A DNA stretch of 64,000 bases. Source: Sphingomonas paeninsulae. GTDB taxonomy: Bacteria; Pseudomonadota; Alphaproteobacteria; Sphingomonadales; Sphingomonadaceae. The stretch lies in contig NZ_CP032829.1 in NCBI RefSeq assembly GCF_003660165.1, positions 124,001 through 188,000 on the forward strand, given 5' to 3'. A program made the position numbers and the translations under genes. Position 1 is the stretch's first letter; each line of letters opens with the position of its first letter. Positions 30,354-39,676 of the stretch are shown piece by piece. The notes beneath the pieces were generated by a model. It did no database searches and was not told where the DNA came from. It saw only the letters and a list, made by a program, of their open reading frames with translations.

Positions 30354-30797
30354 TTGAGCATCGACATTCGGGGAGTGATGGCGGCGTTGCCCCATCGCTT
30401 CCCGATGTTGCTGGTTGATCGCGTCGAGGAACTCATCGTCGATGAGAGCATCGTCGCAATCAAGGCGGTGACAATCAACGAGCCTTTTTTTGCCGGTCAT
30501 TTCCCGGGACGGCCAATCATGCCCGGCGTTCTGATCGTCGAGGCACTGGCGCAGGCCGCAGGAATCCTTGCGGTCGAATCACTTGGTCTCGCGGGAACGG
30601 GCAAGCTCGTTTACTTCATGGCAATCGACGGCGCGAAGTTTCGCAGTCCGGTCGAGCCGGGCGTCCTGCTCCGGCTCGAAGCCAGCTTCGTTCAAAAGCG
30701 CGCATCGGTCTGCAAATTTGCGGGTCGGGCGCTGGTCGATGGCAAGCTGGTTGCCGAAGCGAACTTTACCGCAATGATTGCCGATCCACCAAAATAA
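30354..30797 (+). CDS. fabZ: 3-hydroxyacyl-[acyl-carrier-protein] dehydratase FabZ
   Basis: Dehydrates 3-hydroxyacyl-ACP in fatty acid elongation. Hot-dog fold with catalytic His14 ([14 protein letters not shown]) and Glu63 ([14 protein letters not shown]), and the [11 protein letters not shown] loop. TTG 30354, one base after the ompH stop, is preferred and gives 147 residues; ATG 30306 would add 16 unrelated residues inside ompH. In most alphaproteobacteria this gene sits between lpxD and lpxA; here neither is present. Confidence 0.93.
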   Translation: MSIDIRGVMAALPHRFPMLLVDRVEELIVDESIVAIKAVTINEPFFAGHFPGRPIMPGVLIVEALAQAAGILAVESLGLAGTGKLVYFMAIDGAKFRSPVEPGVLLRLEASFVQKRASVCKFAGRALVDGKLVAEANFTAMIADPPK

Positions 30798-30899
30798 GTT
30801 TCGCCAATCACTTCGGTTGCGAACCCGTGCATCTCCCGCTATTGGCCGCGCTTCCTTTCAGGCTGGTCGGAACCAGCCGCTTACTCGAAAGTCACGTTG

Positions 30900-31127
30900 A
30901 TGAAAAAAGACCTGCATCCCGAATATCACACGATCAAGATCAAGATGACCGACGGCACCGAGTTCGAAACACGTTCGACCTGGGGCAAAGAAGGTGATTT
31001 GATGACGCTTGAAATCGATCCTTCCTCGCACCCGGCATGGACCGGTGGCAAGGGCGCAATGCTCGATGCCGGTGGTCAGGTTGCACGCTTCAACAAGCGT
31101 TTCGGCGGACTTTCGCTCAAGAAATAA
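30900..31127 (+). CDS. rpmE: 50S ribosomal protein bL31
   Basis: Large-subunit protein of 75 residues ([20 protein letters not shown]). The zinc-binding Cys residues of the C+ form are absent, so this is the zinc-independent C- form usual in alphaproteobacteria. ATG 30900 is favoured over TTG 30897. About 100 bp after fabZ, so possibly with its own promoter. Confidence 0.93.
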   Translation: MKKDLHPEYHTIKIKMTDGTEFETRSTWGKEGDLMTLEIDPSSHPAWTGGKGAMLDAGGQVARFNKRFGGLSLKK

Positions 31128-31167
31128 CTGTCATACCGGGGCAGTGTTGGCGTTTAGCCAGGAGTTT

Positions 31168-32355
31168 GTGTTGACTGCCCCATTCGACAAATCGACCGGA
31201 CATCGGCGCCGCCGTATCTTTCGCGCGGCGCTGGTGACTGTTCTCGCCGGCTCCATCCTCGGTGGATGTTCGAAGCCCGCAAAGAAAACACCGCCCACGC
31301 CCGAGGCCGGGTTTGTCGTGGTCAAAACACAGACCGTGCCTTTAACGGTCGAACTGGCTGGCCGCACATCCGCTTATGAGACATCGGAAGTGCGCCCGCA
31401 GGTGTCGGGCATCGTGCGTGAGCGATTATTTACCGAGGGTAGCGTCGTTCACGCTGGACAGACGCTCTATCGGATTGACCCGAGCCTTTATCGGGCCGCC
31501 GCCGCACAGGCGCAGGCCAATTTGCAAAACGCCAACGCAGTGCGCGAAGCCGCAGAGGCAAAAGCTAATCGCTATCGTCCGCTCGCAAAGATCGAAGCGG
31601 TCAGTCAGCAGGATTTGACCGACGCGTCGGCAGCAGCACGGCAAGCGGGGGCGGGTGTCGCCCAGAACCGGGCCGCACTCGATACCGCCAACATCAACCT
31701 GCGCTTCACAAAGATTGCTGCCCCCATCACCGGACGCGTCGGGCGATCAATTGTGACGACGGGCGCACTCGTGACATCATCGCAGGCTGATCCGATGACG
31801 ACAATCCAACGGCTCGACCCGATGTTTGTCGATATTCAACAATCGAGCGCCGACCTTCTGGCTTTACGTCGCGCTCTGGCTTCGGGTGGACTTGGTGTTT
31901 CGTCCGCTGCGGTCAAGCTGACTTTGGAAGATGGCAGCGACTATGGTCCGACGGGAACGGTGCAGTTTGCCGAAGCCATGGTCGATGCAAACACCGGCAG
32001 TGTCACGCTTCGGGCCAAGTTCCCCAACCCTAACGGACTCCTGCTGCCCGGCATGTATGTGCGCGCAAAGCTGGCGCAAGGAACGGCCCAATCAGCCATT
32101 CTCCTGCCGCAGCAGGGAGTGTCCCGTGATGCCAAAGGCGGTGCGACGGTACTGGTCGTAGGGCCGGACAACAAAGCGGTGCAACGTAACGTCACGGCCG
32201 ATCGCGCAATTGGCGCACAGTGGCTAGTCACTTCAGGCCTGAAGCCGGGTGATCGCGTTATCACCGAGGGGCTAATTCGGATCAAGGCTGGGCAGGCGAT
32301 TAAGCCGGTCCCCGCAGGATCGAAGCCCGCACAGCCCGAACACGCTGCTTCCTGA
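31168..32355 (+). CDS. RND efflux periplasmic adaptor (AcrA/MexA-type lipoprotein)
   Basis: Links an RND pump to an outer-membrane channel. Lipobox LGGC with Cys near residue 34, after an unusually long charged N-region (HRRRRIF), marks it as a lipoprotein. The lipoyl half (VRPQVSGIVRERLFTEGSVV), helical hairpin (AAAAQAQANLQNANAVREAA), second lipoyl half (KIAAPITGRVGRSIVTTGAL) and beta-barrel (GLLLPGMYVRAKL) are in normal order. GTG 31168 and TTG 31171 are both possible behind GGAG at 31161-31164. It is followed within 4 bp by the outer-membrane factor, with no pump gene between. Confidence 0.9.
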   Translation: MLTAPFDKSTGHRRRRIFRAALVTVLAGSILGGCSKPAKKTPPTPEAGFVVVKTQTVPLTVELAGRTSAYETSEVRPQVSGIVRERLFTEGSVVHAGQTLYRIDPSLYRAAAAQAQANLQNANAVREAAEAKANRYRPLAKIEAVSQQDLTDASAAARQAGAGVAQNRAALDTANINLRFTKIAAPITGRVGRSIVTTGALVTSSQADPMTTIQRLDPMFVDIQQSSADLLALRRALASGGLGVSSAAVKLTLEDGSDYGPTGTVQFAEAMVDANTGSVTLRAKFPNPNGLLLPGMYVRAKLAQGTAQSAILLPQQGVSRDAKGGATVLVVGPDNKAVQRNVTADRAIGAQWLVTSGLKPGDRVITEGLIRIKAGQAIKPVPAGSKPAQPEHAAS

Positions 32356-32359
32356 ATCC

Positions 32360-33841
32360 GTGTTGATGCGCGCTTTCATCGGGCTGGTTTGCGCAACCGC
32401 ACTCACTGGCTGTAGCTTCGAGCCGAAATATATTCGGCCTGCTCATGCTGTTCCGCTGAGTTGGCCAGCGGGGGATGCCTATTTGCGCAATAGCGAGGCT
32501 ACGCTTCCCAGCGTAACCTACAAAGACCTGTTCCGTGATCCCAAACTCCAGGCCATTATCGGTCGTGCGCTAGTCGATAATCAGGACATCGCGATCGCAC
32601 TGGCCAATGTCGCTTCGGCCCGCTCGCAATACCGCGTTCAGCGTGCTGCGTTGCTTCCCGGCATCGATGCTTCTGCGGGCGTAACTACTGGGGATTCGGG
32701 CAGTTCATCGACGAACATAAACAACGGGACCGGCACGACAGTTTCAGGCGGAAGCAGCCGGCGAACGTCATACACAGCTCAGGTCGGGATATCCGCGTTC
32801 GAAGTCGACCTGTTCGGCCGTGTTCGCAATCTGACCAAAGCATCACTTCAGGAATATCTGGCGACTGAAGCTGGGGTGCGCGCCGCGCGTCTAACCCTCG
32901 TCAGCGAAATCGCCAGCACTTACCTGACTCTTGCAACCGATCGCAGCCTTCTTGGCATCGCCAATGATACGCAGGTCAGCGCATCGAAAAGTGTCGACCT
33001 GACCCGCGCCCGACTAAAGGGTGGCATCGCGCCCCGGACCGATTTACGACAGGCGGAAACCATTCTGGATCAGGCGCGGTCCGATGCTGCCAATTTGACT
33101 ACTGTCGTTGCGCAAGATCGCAACGCGCTCGAACTGCTGGTCGGCGGCCCCGTCGCCGATGCCGAACTGCCTTCCTCGATCGAGAGCATCGACACGCTTT
33201 TGGGCGAGCTTCCCGCCGGATTGGGTTCTCAAATCCTGTTGCGTCGCCCCGATGTTGTCGAGGCAGAATATCGGCTGCGTGCAAACAACGCGCGTATCGG
33301 CGCTGCCCGTGCCAATTTTTTCCCGACGATCAGCCTGACCGCACTGGCCGGGTTTGCCAGCACAGCGCTGTCATCACTGTTTACAGGCAATGCCTTCGCA
33401 TGGTCCGTTGCCCCATCCGCTTCATTGCCACTGTTCGATGGTGGGGCAAATCGCGGCAATCTGGCATTTGCCAACGCGCAGCGTGATCTGACCGTCGCTC
33501 AGTATAAACAAACAGTGCAGACGGCTTTTCGCGAGGTTGCCGATGCTCTTGCCCGGCGCGGTACTATCGACAGGCAGACGCAGGCTCAGATCGACTTGGA
33601 AACGGCAGCGCGAGACAGCGATTTTCTCGCCGAGGCACGCTACAAAGAAGGCATCGACACTTTCCTCAATCGCCTGGATTCACAACGCACGCTCTATACG
33701 GCGAGACGCGCACTTGCCTCGGCAAGGCTGCTGCGCGCCGACAATCTCGTGACGCTTTACCGTGTCCTTGGTGGCGATATGCTGATCGACGGCGAGCCGG
33801 CCCCATCGCTCCCTGCTGGAACGGTCAAAGCAAAGGGCTGA
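32360..33841 (+). CDS. RND efflux outer-membrane lipoprotein (NodT/OprM type)
   Basis: Trimeric outer-membrane channel. Lipobox LTGC (Cys18 from GTG 32360; ATG 32366 also possible). Two repeats of the OEP domain are seen, with characteristic FEVDLFGRVRNLTKASLQEY, LTLVSEIASTYLTLATDRSL, ILLRRPDVVEAEYRLRANNA and IGAARANFFPTISLTALAGF. The low-complexity Gly/Ser/Thr loop near residue 115 is surface-exposed in this family. 493 residues. Four bp after the adaptor. The 3' end overlaps the convergent cardiolipin synthase by 17 bp. Confidence 0.92.
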   Translation: MLMRAFIGLVCATALTGCSFEPKYIRPAHAVPLSWPAGDAYLRNSEATLPSVTYKDLFRDPKLQAIIGRALVDNQDIAIALANVASARSQYRVQRAALLPGIDASAGVTTGDSGSSSTNINNGTGTTVSGGSSRRTSYTAQVGISAFEVDLFGRVRNLTKASLQEYLATEAGVRAARLTLVSEIASTYLTLATDRSLLGIANDTQVSASKSVDLTRARLKGGIAPRTDLRQAETILDQARSDAANLTTVVAQDRNALELLVGGPVADAELPSSIESIDTLLGELPAGLGSQILLRRPDVVEAEYRLRANNARIGAARANFFPTISLTALAGFASTALSSLFTGNAFAWSVAPSASLPLFDGGANRGNLAFANAQRDLTVAQYKQTVQTAFREVADALARRGTIDRQTQAQIDLETAARDSDFLAEARYKEGIDTFLNRLDSQRTLYTARRALASARLLRADNLVTLYRVLGGDMLIDGEPAPSLPAGTVKAKG

Positions 33842-35234
33842 CAAGACGGGCGATGTTCTCGCCGACCTTGTGAAGCGCCGGTCGTCGCTTCCAACGTGCA
33901 GCTTCTACTGGATCACTCGCGTTCAGATACCCGCGCTGAATAGCCTCCAGCGGTTCCACGGCATCGCGACCATAGAGCACAAGGCTGACCTCCTCGTTAA
34001 GCTGAAACGAACGAATGTCGACGTTGCTCGATCCTATCACCGCGACCGAACCGTCAATGCTGACGTTCTTTGCGTGCAACAGGAAGTGGCGAAACCGGTG
34101 GATACGAACGCCGCCGTCCAACAGTTCCTGATAATAGGAGCGCTGCGCCAAGTTGACGAGTTTCTGATCGGCGATGGCCGACACGACGAGATCGACGACC
34201 ACCCCGCGAAGAACAGCGGTGCGCATTGCGCTCAGCAAATCCTCGTCTGGAATAAGATATGGGGTCGTTATCAGGACATGACGTTCGGCCCGGTGGATTT
34301 TCCACACCAGAAAGGTCTGAAACCCCTCACATTTATAATCCGCGCCACTAGGCAGGAGTTGCGCGGTAACGTTACCGATTGTTGGGGGCAGGGCGATGTC
34401 CTCCTCCAGCATGACTTCGGTTTCCAGATACCAGTCCGCCATGAATGCCCCGGTCATTTCCGCAACAATGGGTCCGGTTACGCGCGCGACGAGTTCGTGA
34501 TTGGTTACGCCGGGACGAAAATCCTTGGCGACGATGTTCTGCGACCCGGCGTATCCGATGATACCATCGATCAGGAACAGTTTACGGTGATTGCGCATAT
34601 CGCGCCGCGTCCGTCTGCGCAGAAGGCGAAACGGCAAAGCTTCACGTATCTCTATCCCTGCGGCCTGCAAATCGCGGCGCGTACCCTTTAGCCATTTGTA
34701 TGAACCGACTGGATCGATCAGCACATGGCAATCCACGCCACGCGCTTTGGCCCGGCCCAGCGCTTCGATCACCTTCATTCCCGTCGCATCGTTTGCGAAG
34801 AGGTAAACGAGAATGCGAACGTGAAATCTGGCGCCGTCGATATCTCTTATCAGGCGATCGAACACATCATCATAATCGTCGATAAGCTCGACGGCATTGC
34901 CGCCGACCTTTGGCATACCGCCGACACGCTGGACAAGGGCCGCGCTTTCTTCAAAGCCATCGGCCCGGACTGCCGGGGTAAGCCTAGTCCGCAAACGATC
35001 GTAAAACCCTGAAAGATTCGCAAATCTTTCGGTCCGCCATTGTGGAAATTTGGGACGTCCGATCGCCGCATAGAATAATGCCCCCGGCACCGGCAGAAAA
35101 TAAATCAGCAGAAGCCAACTGCGCGTTGCTCCGGGTGAACGGCGGAACGGCACGACCAGCGTCATTCCGATGCGAATGATCCATTCGACTATCAGATAAC
35201 CAGTGCCGAGATCGGGAGACAAAGGGATGAACAT
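33825..35234 (-). CDS. cls: Cardiolipin synthase (phospholipase D superfamily)
   Basis: Makes cardiolipin from phosphatidylglycerol. Two N-terminal hydrophobic segments (LIVEWIIRIGMTLVVPF; WLLLIYFLPVPGALFYAAIG) anchor it in the membrane. Both HKD motifs are intact: His216/Lys218/Asp223 (NHRKLFLIDGIIGYAGSQN) and His387/Lys389/Asp394 (LHAKNVSIDGSVAVIGSSN). 469 residues, standard for Cls. It stands alone with an upstream gap of about 125 bp before the next plus-strand gene. Confidence 0.9.
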   Translation of the reverse strand: MFIPLSPDLGTGYLIVEWIIRIGMTLVVPFRRSPGATRSWLLLIYFLPVPGALFYAAIGRPKFPQWRTERFANLSGFYDRLRTRLTPAVRADGFEESAALVQRVGGMPKVGGNAVELIDDYDDVFDRLIRDIDGARFHVRILVYLFANDATGMKVIEALGRAKARGVDCHVLIDPVGSYKWLKGTRRDLQAAGIEIREALPFRLLRRRTRRDMRNHRKLFLIDGIIGYAGSQNIVAKDFRPGVTNHELVARVTGPIVAEMTGAFMADWYLETEVMLEEDIALPPTIGNVTAQLLPSGADYKCEGFQTFLVWKIHRAERHVLITTPYLIPDEDLLSAMRTAVLRGVVVDLVVSAIADQKLVNLAQRSYYQELLDGGVRIHRFRHFLLHAKNVSIDGSVAVIGSSNVDIRSFQLNEEVSLVLYGRDAVEPLEAIQRGYLNASDPVEAARWKRRPALHKVGENIARLVSPLL

Positions 35235-35361
35235 GCTTCACGATAGCCAAAGCATGGAACCATGATACCCCCAGTCATTCTGCCGACCAATCAGATTGCG
35301 CTTCTCAAAATGTGATGATTGCGTCACAGGCCACCAACTCGGTTTTTTGGAAGATTGAAAC

Positions 35362-35562
35362 ATGGCAAAGATGCTCGAACAGTTTACCGTCAAGCGCGCG
35401 AAAGATGGCTTTCTGCTGACGATCGAAGATGAGTCCGGGTCAGTGACGAAGCTTTTGGCCGACGAAGATCAGCTTGTTGAAATCGTTGATGAGATCGAGC
35501 GCGCGCAGGAACTGGAAGAAGCCGATGGCGACGAGGACGATGCTGACGAAGACGACGAATAG
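35362..35562 (+). CDS. Small acidic protein of unknown function
   Basis: 66 residues: a compact N-terminal half (EQFTVKRAKDGFLLTIEDES) that looks like a beta-hairpin, then a helix ending in a run of Asp/Glu (EEADGDEDDADEDDE). No signal peptide. I do not recognise a named family. Acidic tails of this kind occur in chaperone-like or histone-binding-like proteins, and the next gene encodes a very Lys-rich protein 80 bp downstream. ATG 35362 is the first in-frame ATG. Confidence 0.7.
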   Translation: MAKMLEQFTVKRAKDGFLLTIEDESGSVTKLLADEDQLVEIVDEIERAQELEEADGDEDDADEDDE

Positions 35563-35643
35563 CACTTCGATCTGATGGCTTCCGGGAGCAAGATGGAACC
35601 GTCATAGGGTTTGGCGCTTTGCCGTTCTGACAAGGAGAAACCA

Positions 35644-36543
35644 ATGTCCGATACACCTCCCGAAAAGCCAGCCGTTAAAAAACGTGCCCCGGCTGTAAAG
35701 AAAGCAACTGCGACCACTGCTGCAAAGCCTGCGGCAGCGAAGCCAGTTGGGAAAGCGGCCCCTAAAGCTGCTGCGGTAACTCCGGCTATTGCAGCACCGG
35801 CCTCCGCACCCCCCGCGAAGGTCGCGGCCAAGCCTGGACCGAAACCCAAGGTTCCGACGCGTCATCGGGCAAAACCAGCATCGCGCGCACCGGCAAAACC
35901 TCGTACAACCCCGGTGGCGAAACCGGCACTCCTCGCCAAACCGTCAATTAAACAGGCTGCTGTCGTTGCAGCGGGGACCGGCGGTGTGCTCGCGGCACTT
36001 GGCGCGGCTTTCTTTCTCTGGCGCGCGAGTAAAGCCGATCAGCCCGACTATAAGCTGATCGAACGCGACGGTGATTTCGAAATCCGCGAATACCCCGGCC
36101 TCGTCACAGCGGCGACCGAAGCGCGCGGCCCCCGCGATGCGGCGCTGGAACGGGGATTCAAAATCCTTGCCGATTATATCTTTGCAAAGTCCCGGAATGG
36201 CGAAAAAATCGCGATGACTGCTCCGGTGCTGTCGGATGGCAGCAGCAAATCGGGATGGCGCACGCGTTTCATTATGCCGGCAGGTAAGACGCGTGCCGAC
36301 CTGCCAACGCCACCATCGGGTGTTACGCTCGCAAACGAGCCACCGCGTCGCGTCGCTGCCGTTCGTTTTTCTGGACGGGCCGACGACGCCGATCTTGCCG
36401 CCAAAGAAGGTGCGCTGCGGTCGTGGCTTGAACTCAGAACCTTCCCTAGCGAAGGCCTCGCCGAACACGCGTTTTACAATTCGCCAGTGATGCCCGGCCC
36501 CTTGCGCCGTAACGAAGTCATCATCACCCTCAGCACGCGCTGA
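35644..36543 (+). CDS. SOUL heme-binding domain protein with Lys/Ala/Pro-rich N-terminal region
   Basis: AAGGAG seven bases before ATG 35644. Residues 1-105 are a low-complexity basic stretch rich in Ala, Lys and Pro (e.g. KPAVKKRAPAVKKATATTAA). A single membrane segment follows (AVVAAGTGGVLAALGAAFFLW), then a SOUL/HBP domain (YKLIERDGDFEIREYPGLVT, NGEKIAMTAPVL, EHAFYNSPVMPGPLRRNEV). The arrangement predicts a cytoplasmic basic tail and a periplasmic SOUL domain, or the reverse. SOUL proteins bind heme in some cases, but no heme-ligating residue can be assigned here. The tail resembles histone H1-like regions, so nucleic-acid or polyphosphate binding is possible. That is inference. Confidence 0.82.
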   Translation: MSDTPPEKPAVKKRAPAVKKATATTAAKPAAAKPVGKAAPKAAAVTPAIAAPASAPPAKVAAKPGPKPKVPTRHRAKPASRAPAKPRTTPVAKPALLAKPSIKQAAVVAAGTGGVLAALGAAFFLWRASKADQPDYKLIERDGDFEIREYPGLVTAATEARGPRDAALERGFKILADYIFAKSRNGEKIAMTAPVLSDGSSKSGWRTRFIMPAGKTRADLPTPPSGVTLANEPPRRVAAVRFSGRADDADLAAKEGALRSWLELRTFPSEGLAEHAFYNSPVMPGPLRRNEVIITLSTR

Positions 36544-36544
36544 C

Positions 36545-39500
36545 CTATTCGGCGGCGGTGGGAACGCCCTCAGGCGCTCTCCCACCGCCATTCGTGAACC
36601 GCCGCCTCAAACGGGGACCAATGCGGGCTTCGAACCCGATTGCAAGGCTGAACAGCGGCGGCACAATGACCAGCGTCAGCACGGTCGACAGCAACAGTCC
36701 GCCGATCACGACAATTCCCATTGGCGCGCGCCAACTCCCGTCCCCGGAAAAGCTGAGAGCAATCGGCAGCATTCCCGCGACCATCGCCACCGTTGTCATG
36801 ACGATCGGCTGTGCCCGTTTATGACCGGCGTCCAGAATAGCGGTGGTCCTGTCTATCCCCTTGTTCATTTCCTCGAGCGCAAAATCGACGAGTAGAATCG
36901 AGTTCTTCGCGACGATGCCGAGCAGCATCAACAGCCCGATCAACACGGGAAGTGACAGGGGATTACCCGTCAGATGCAGCGCGATTGCGCCCCCCAATGG
37001 CGCGAGCAACAGCGACCCCATGTTCACGAATGGCGGAAGAACGCGGCGATAAAGCAGCACCAGTACCGCAAAGACCAACAATACCCCTGACAGGACAGCC
37101 TTGATAAAATTGCCCATCATTTCGGCCTGAAACTTGTCATCGCCAAAACTGACCCGTGCAACACCCTGCGGCAGATTCTTCATCGTCGGAAGCGCGTCGA
37201 TCTCTTTCGATGCAGTGACCACACCCGGCGCAAAATCCGCTCCGATCGCAAGTCGTCTGTTTTGATTATACCGGCGCAGGACTGAAGGGCCGGCCCCAAA
37301 TCCGATTTCGGCCACCACCTTCAACGGCACCGACCCGCCACTGACTGTCGGTACCGGCATATTTTCGATGGTGGAAAGGTTCGTCCGCGCAGTTTCGTCG
37401 AGCATGACGCGGATCGGTATCTGGCGATCCGACAATGAGAATTTCGCCGCATTCTGATCGATCTCGCCCTGCGTGGCGATCCTGATCGTCTGGCTGAGTG
37501 CGGTGGTCGTCACCCCAAGATCGGCAGCGACATCGAGCCGTGGCTTGATCGTCACCTCTGGTCGCTGCAGGTCGCCGTCGATCCGTGGCGCGCGCAATTC
37601 CTTCAGATGGCTCATTTCCTCGACAAGCTTTTGGGCTGTACGGGTAACGACATCAGGATCGCTGCCCGCCAACATGATTGACACGTCACGGCCAAGGCCA
37701 CCGCTCTGGCTTTGAAAGGTCACGCGCGCGTCCGGTATTTCGCGCAGCTTCGCGGCCATGCTGCGCTCGAACTCGACACTCGTGACGGTGCGATCTTTCC
37801 TCAGAGTAATGAAGACGTTGGCGCTGCCGACGCTGACATCGCTGAATGCGGCCGCAACTTCCGGCGCACGGTGCAGCACACGCGACACCTGATCGGCAAC
37901 GACCTCTGTCTGGTGGAGGGTCGCGCCCGGCGCCATCTCGATCTTGACCTGGCTATAGTCAGTGTTGACCGTCGGCTGTCCCGTGAACTGGAGCGTTCCA
38001 AACGCCAATATAGTCAGCAGAAACGCAGCAAAGCCAATGCCCATCACCCATGTCCGATGATCGGCAAGTCGCGCGAAATGACGTTTGAATCCAACTTTCT
38101 GACGAACCGCAGCGGACTTCCCCTTGTCCAGCGACCAGCGCAGCAACGCCATATAGCGGTGCATCAGCGGGCTCTCACCGTGGCTGGCCGCTCCGTGACT
38201 TTTCAGGAAATAGGCCGCCACCATCGGCGTAATCAAGCGCGCGACGGCAAGGCTGACAAGCACTGCGGCAACGATTGTCAGACCGAATTGCTTGAAAAAT
38301 TGGCCCGACACACCCGGCATCAACCCGACCGGCAGGAACACGGCAACGATGCTCATTGTCGTCGCCATCACCGCCAGCCCGATCTCATCCGCCGCGTCGA
38401 TAGATGCCTGATACGCCGTCTTGCCCATGCGCATATGTCGCACGATATTCTCGATCTCGACGATGGCATCATCGACCAAAACGCCCGCCACAAGGCTGAG
38501 TGCCAGCAGGCTGATACCGTTCAGCGTAAAGCCCATCAGGTTCATGAACCAGAACGCCGGGATAGCCGACAATGGAATTGCCAGCGCCGATATGGCCGTG
38601 GCCCGCCAGTCGCGCAGGAACAGGAACACGACCAAAACGGCGAGGACGGCCCCCTCCCACATCGCATCAATCGCTGAGTGGTATTGCTCCTTGGTATAAT
38701 CAACGCTCGTATAAAGCTGCGTGAAGTGGATTTTCGGGTTCTCTTTCTCCAGCGCTTTCAGGACGGCCAATCCTTCGTCGTAAACCGCGACGTCGGACGC
38801 CCCCTTCGATTTCGCCAACGAAAAGCTCAGTACCTGTCGACCGTTCATCTTCGCGACCTGGCGCTGTTCGGCATAAAGGTCGCGCACCGTTGCGATATCG
38901 CTGAGCTTGACCGAGCGCCCGCCGCCAATGGAAATCATCGTCTCACCAAGCGAAAACGCATTCTTGGCATTGCCGATAACGCGAACCGCCTGTTCTGACC
39001 CGGCGATTTCGGCCCGCCCGCCCGCGGCATTCAGGTTCATCGAACGCAACTGTGCGTTGACCTGAGCAGCGGTAATCCCCTGACCCTGCATAAGAACGGG
39101 ATCGAGGACCACACGAATTTCGCGGCTGACACCACCCGAACGCTGGATTGCGGCCATTCCTGAGACAGTCAGCAGTCGTTTTGCTACGGTGTTATCGACA
39201 TACCAGCTTAGCTGTTCGAGCGTCATATCCACCGCTTCTGCAGAGAAGAAGGCGATCGGGCCGCCATCGATATCGATCCGCGTCACCTGAGGTTCGAGTA
39301 TCCCATCGGGCAAGTCGCCACGGATATTGGCAATGGCATCGCGCACATCATTGACGGCACGATCGACCGATGTTCCGATGTTAAACTGGACGAACGTCTG
39401 CGAACTGCCTTCGTCGATACGCGTCGACATATCCTCGACGCCATTGATCCCACGAAGAGCCGCTTCGACCTTTTGCGCAACCTGCGTTTCCATTTCCGTG

Positions 39501-39676
39501 GGTGCGGCACCGGGTTGATTGACGACAACCTGTGCGGCGGGAAAGGCAATGTCGGGGTTATTGTTCACGCTCATCTGCATGAAGCTGACGATTCCGGCGA
39601 GCGTCAGGGCGACAAACAGCACGATCGGGGCAACGGGATTGCGGATCGCCCAAGCGGAAATGTTGCGGAAGCTCAT
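36545..39676 (-). CDS. RND-family efflux pump permease, solitary
   Basis: Inner-membrane proton-driven pump of 1043 residues with the RND layout: a first membrane helix (PIVLFVALTLAGIVSFMQM), a periplasmic loop, helices 2-6 with the proton-relay pair in LSLVAGVLVDDAIVEIENIV, and a repeat of the pattern in the second half (LIGLLMLLGIVAKNSILLVD). The pre-helix block NNNPDIAFPAAQVVVNQPGA is typical of HAE1-type drug pumps. No adaptor or outer-membrane gene adjoins it. The nearest unpartnered adaptor/channel pair is at 31168-33841 on the other strand and may supply them. Confidence 0.92.
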   Translation of the reverse strand: MSFRNISAWAIRNPVAPIVLFVALTLAGIVSFMQMSVNNNPDIAFPAAQVVVNQPGAAPTEMETQVAQKVEAALRGINGVEDMSTRIDEGSSQTFVQFNIGTSVDRAVNDVRDAIANIRGDLPDGILEPQVTRIDIDGGPIAFFSAEAVDMTLEQLSWYVDNTVAKRLLTVSGMAAIQRSGGVSREIRVVLDPVLMQGQGITAAQVNAQLRSMNLNAAGGRAEIAGSEQAVRVIGNAKNAFSLGETMISIGGGRSVKLSDIATVRDLYAEQRQVAKMNGRQVLSFSLAKSKGASDVAVYDEGLAVLKALEKENPKIHFTQLYTSVDYTKEQYHSAIDAMWEGAVLAVLVVFLFLRDWRATAISALAIPLSAIPAFWFMNLMGFTLNGISLLALSLVAGVLVDDAIVEIENIVRHMRMGKTAYQASIDAADEIGLAVMATTMSIVAVFLPVGLMPGVSGQFFKQFGLTIVAAVLVSLAVARLITPMVAAYFLKSHGAASHGESPLMHRYMALLRWSLDKGKSAAVRQKVGFKRHFARLADHRTWVMGIGFAAFLLTILAFGTLQFTGQPTVNTDYSQVKIEMAPGATLHQTEVVADQVSRVLHRAPEVAAAFSDVSVGSANVFITLRKDRTVTSVEFERSMAAKLREIPDARVTFQSQSGGLGRDVSIMLAGSDPDVVTRTAQKLVEEMSHLKELRAPRIDGDLQRPEVTIKPRLDVAADLGVTTTALSQTIRIATQGEIDQNAAKFSLSDRQIPIRVMLDETARTNLSTIENMPVPTVSGGSVPLKVVAEIGFGAGPSVLRRYNQNRRLAIGADFAPGVVTASKEIDALPTMKNLPQGVARVSFGDDKFQAEMMGNFIKAVLSGVLLVFAVLVLLYRRVLPPFVNMGSLLLAPLGGAIALHLTGNPLSLPVLIGLLMLLGIVAKNSILLVDFALEEMNKGIDRTTAILDAGHKRAQPIVMTTVAMVAGMLPIALSFSGDGSWRAPMGIVVIGGLLLSTVLTLVIVPPLFSLAIGFEARIGPRLRRRFTNGGGRAPEGVPTAAE

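Noticed and set aside
35235-35361. Small gene before the acidic protein
   Set aside because: Only short frames without ribosome binding sites; more likely a promoter region.
37712-38677. 321-codon plus-strand frame
   Set aside because: Antisense to the RND pump; His/Arg/Gln-rich composition without motifs.
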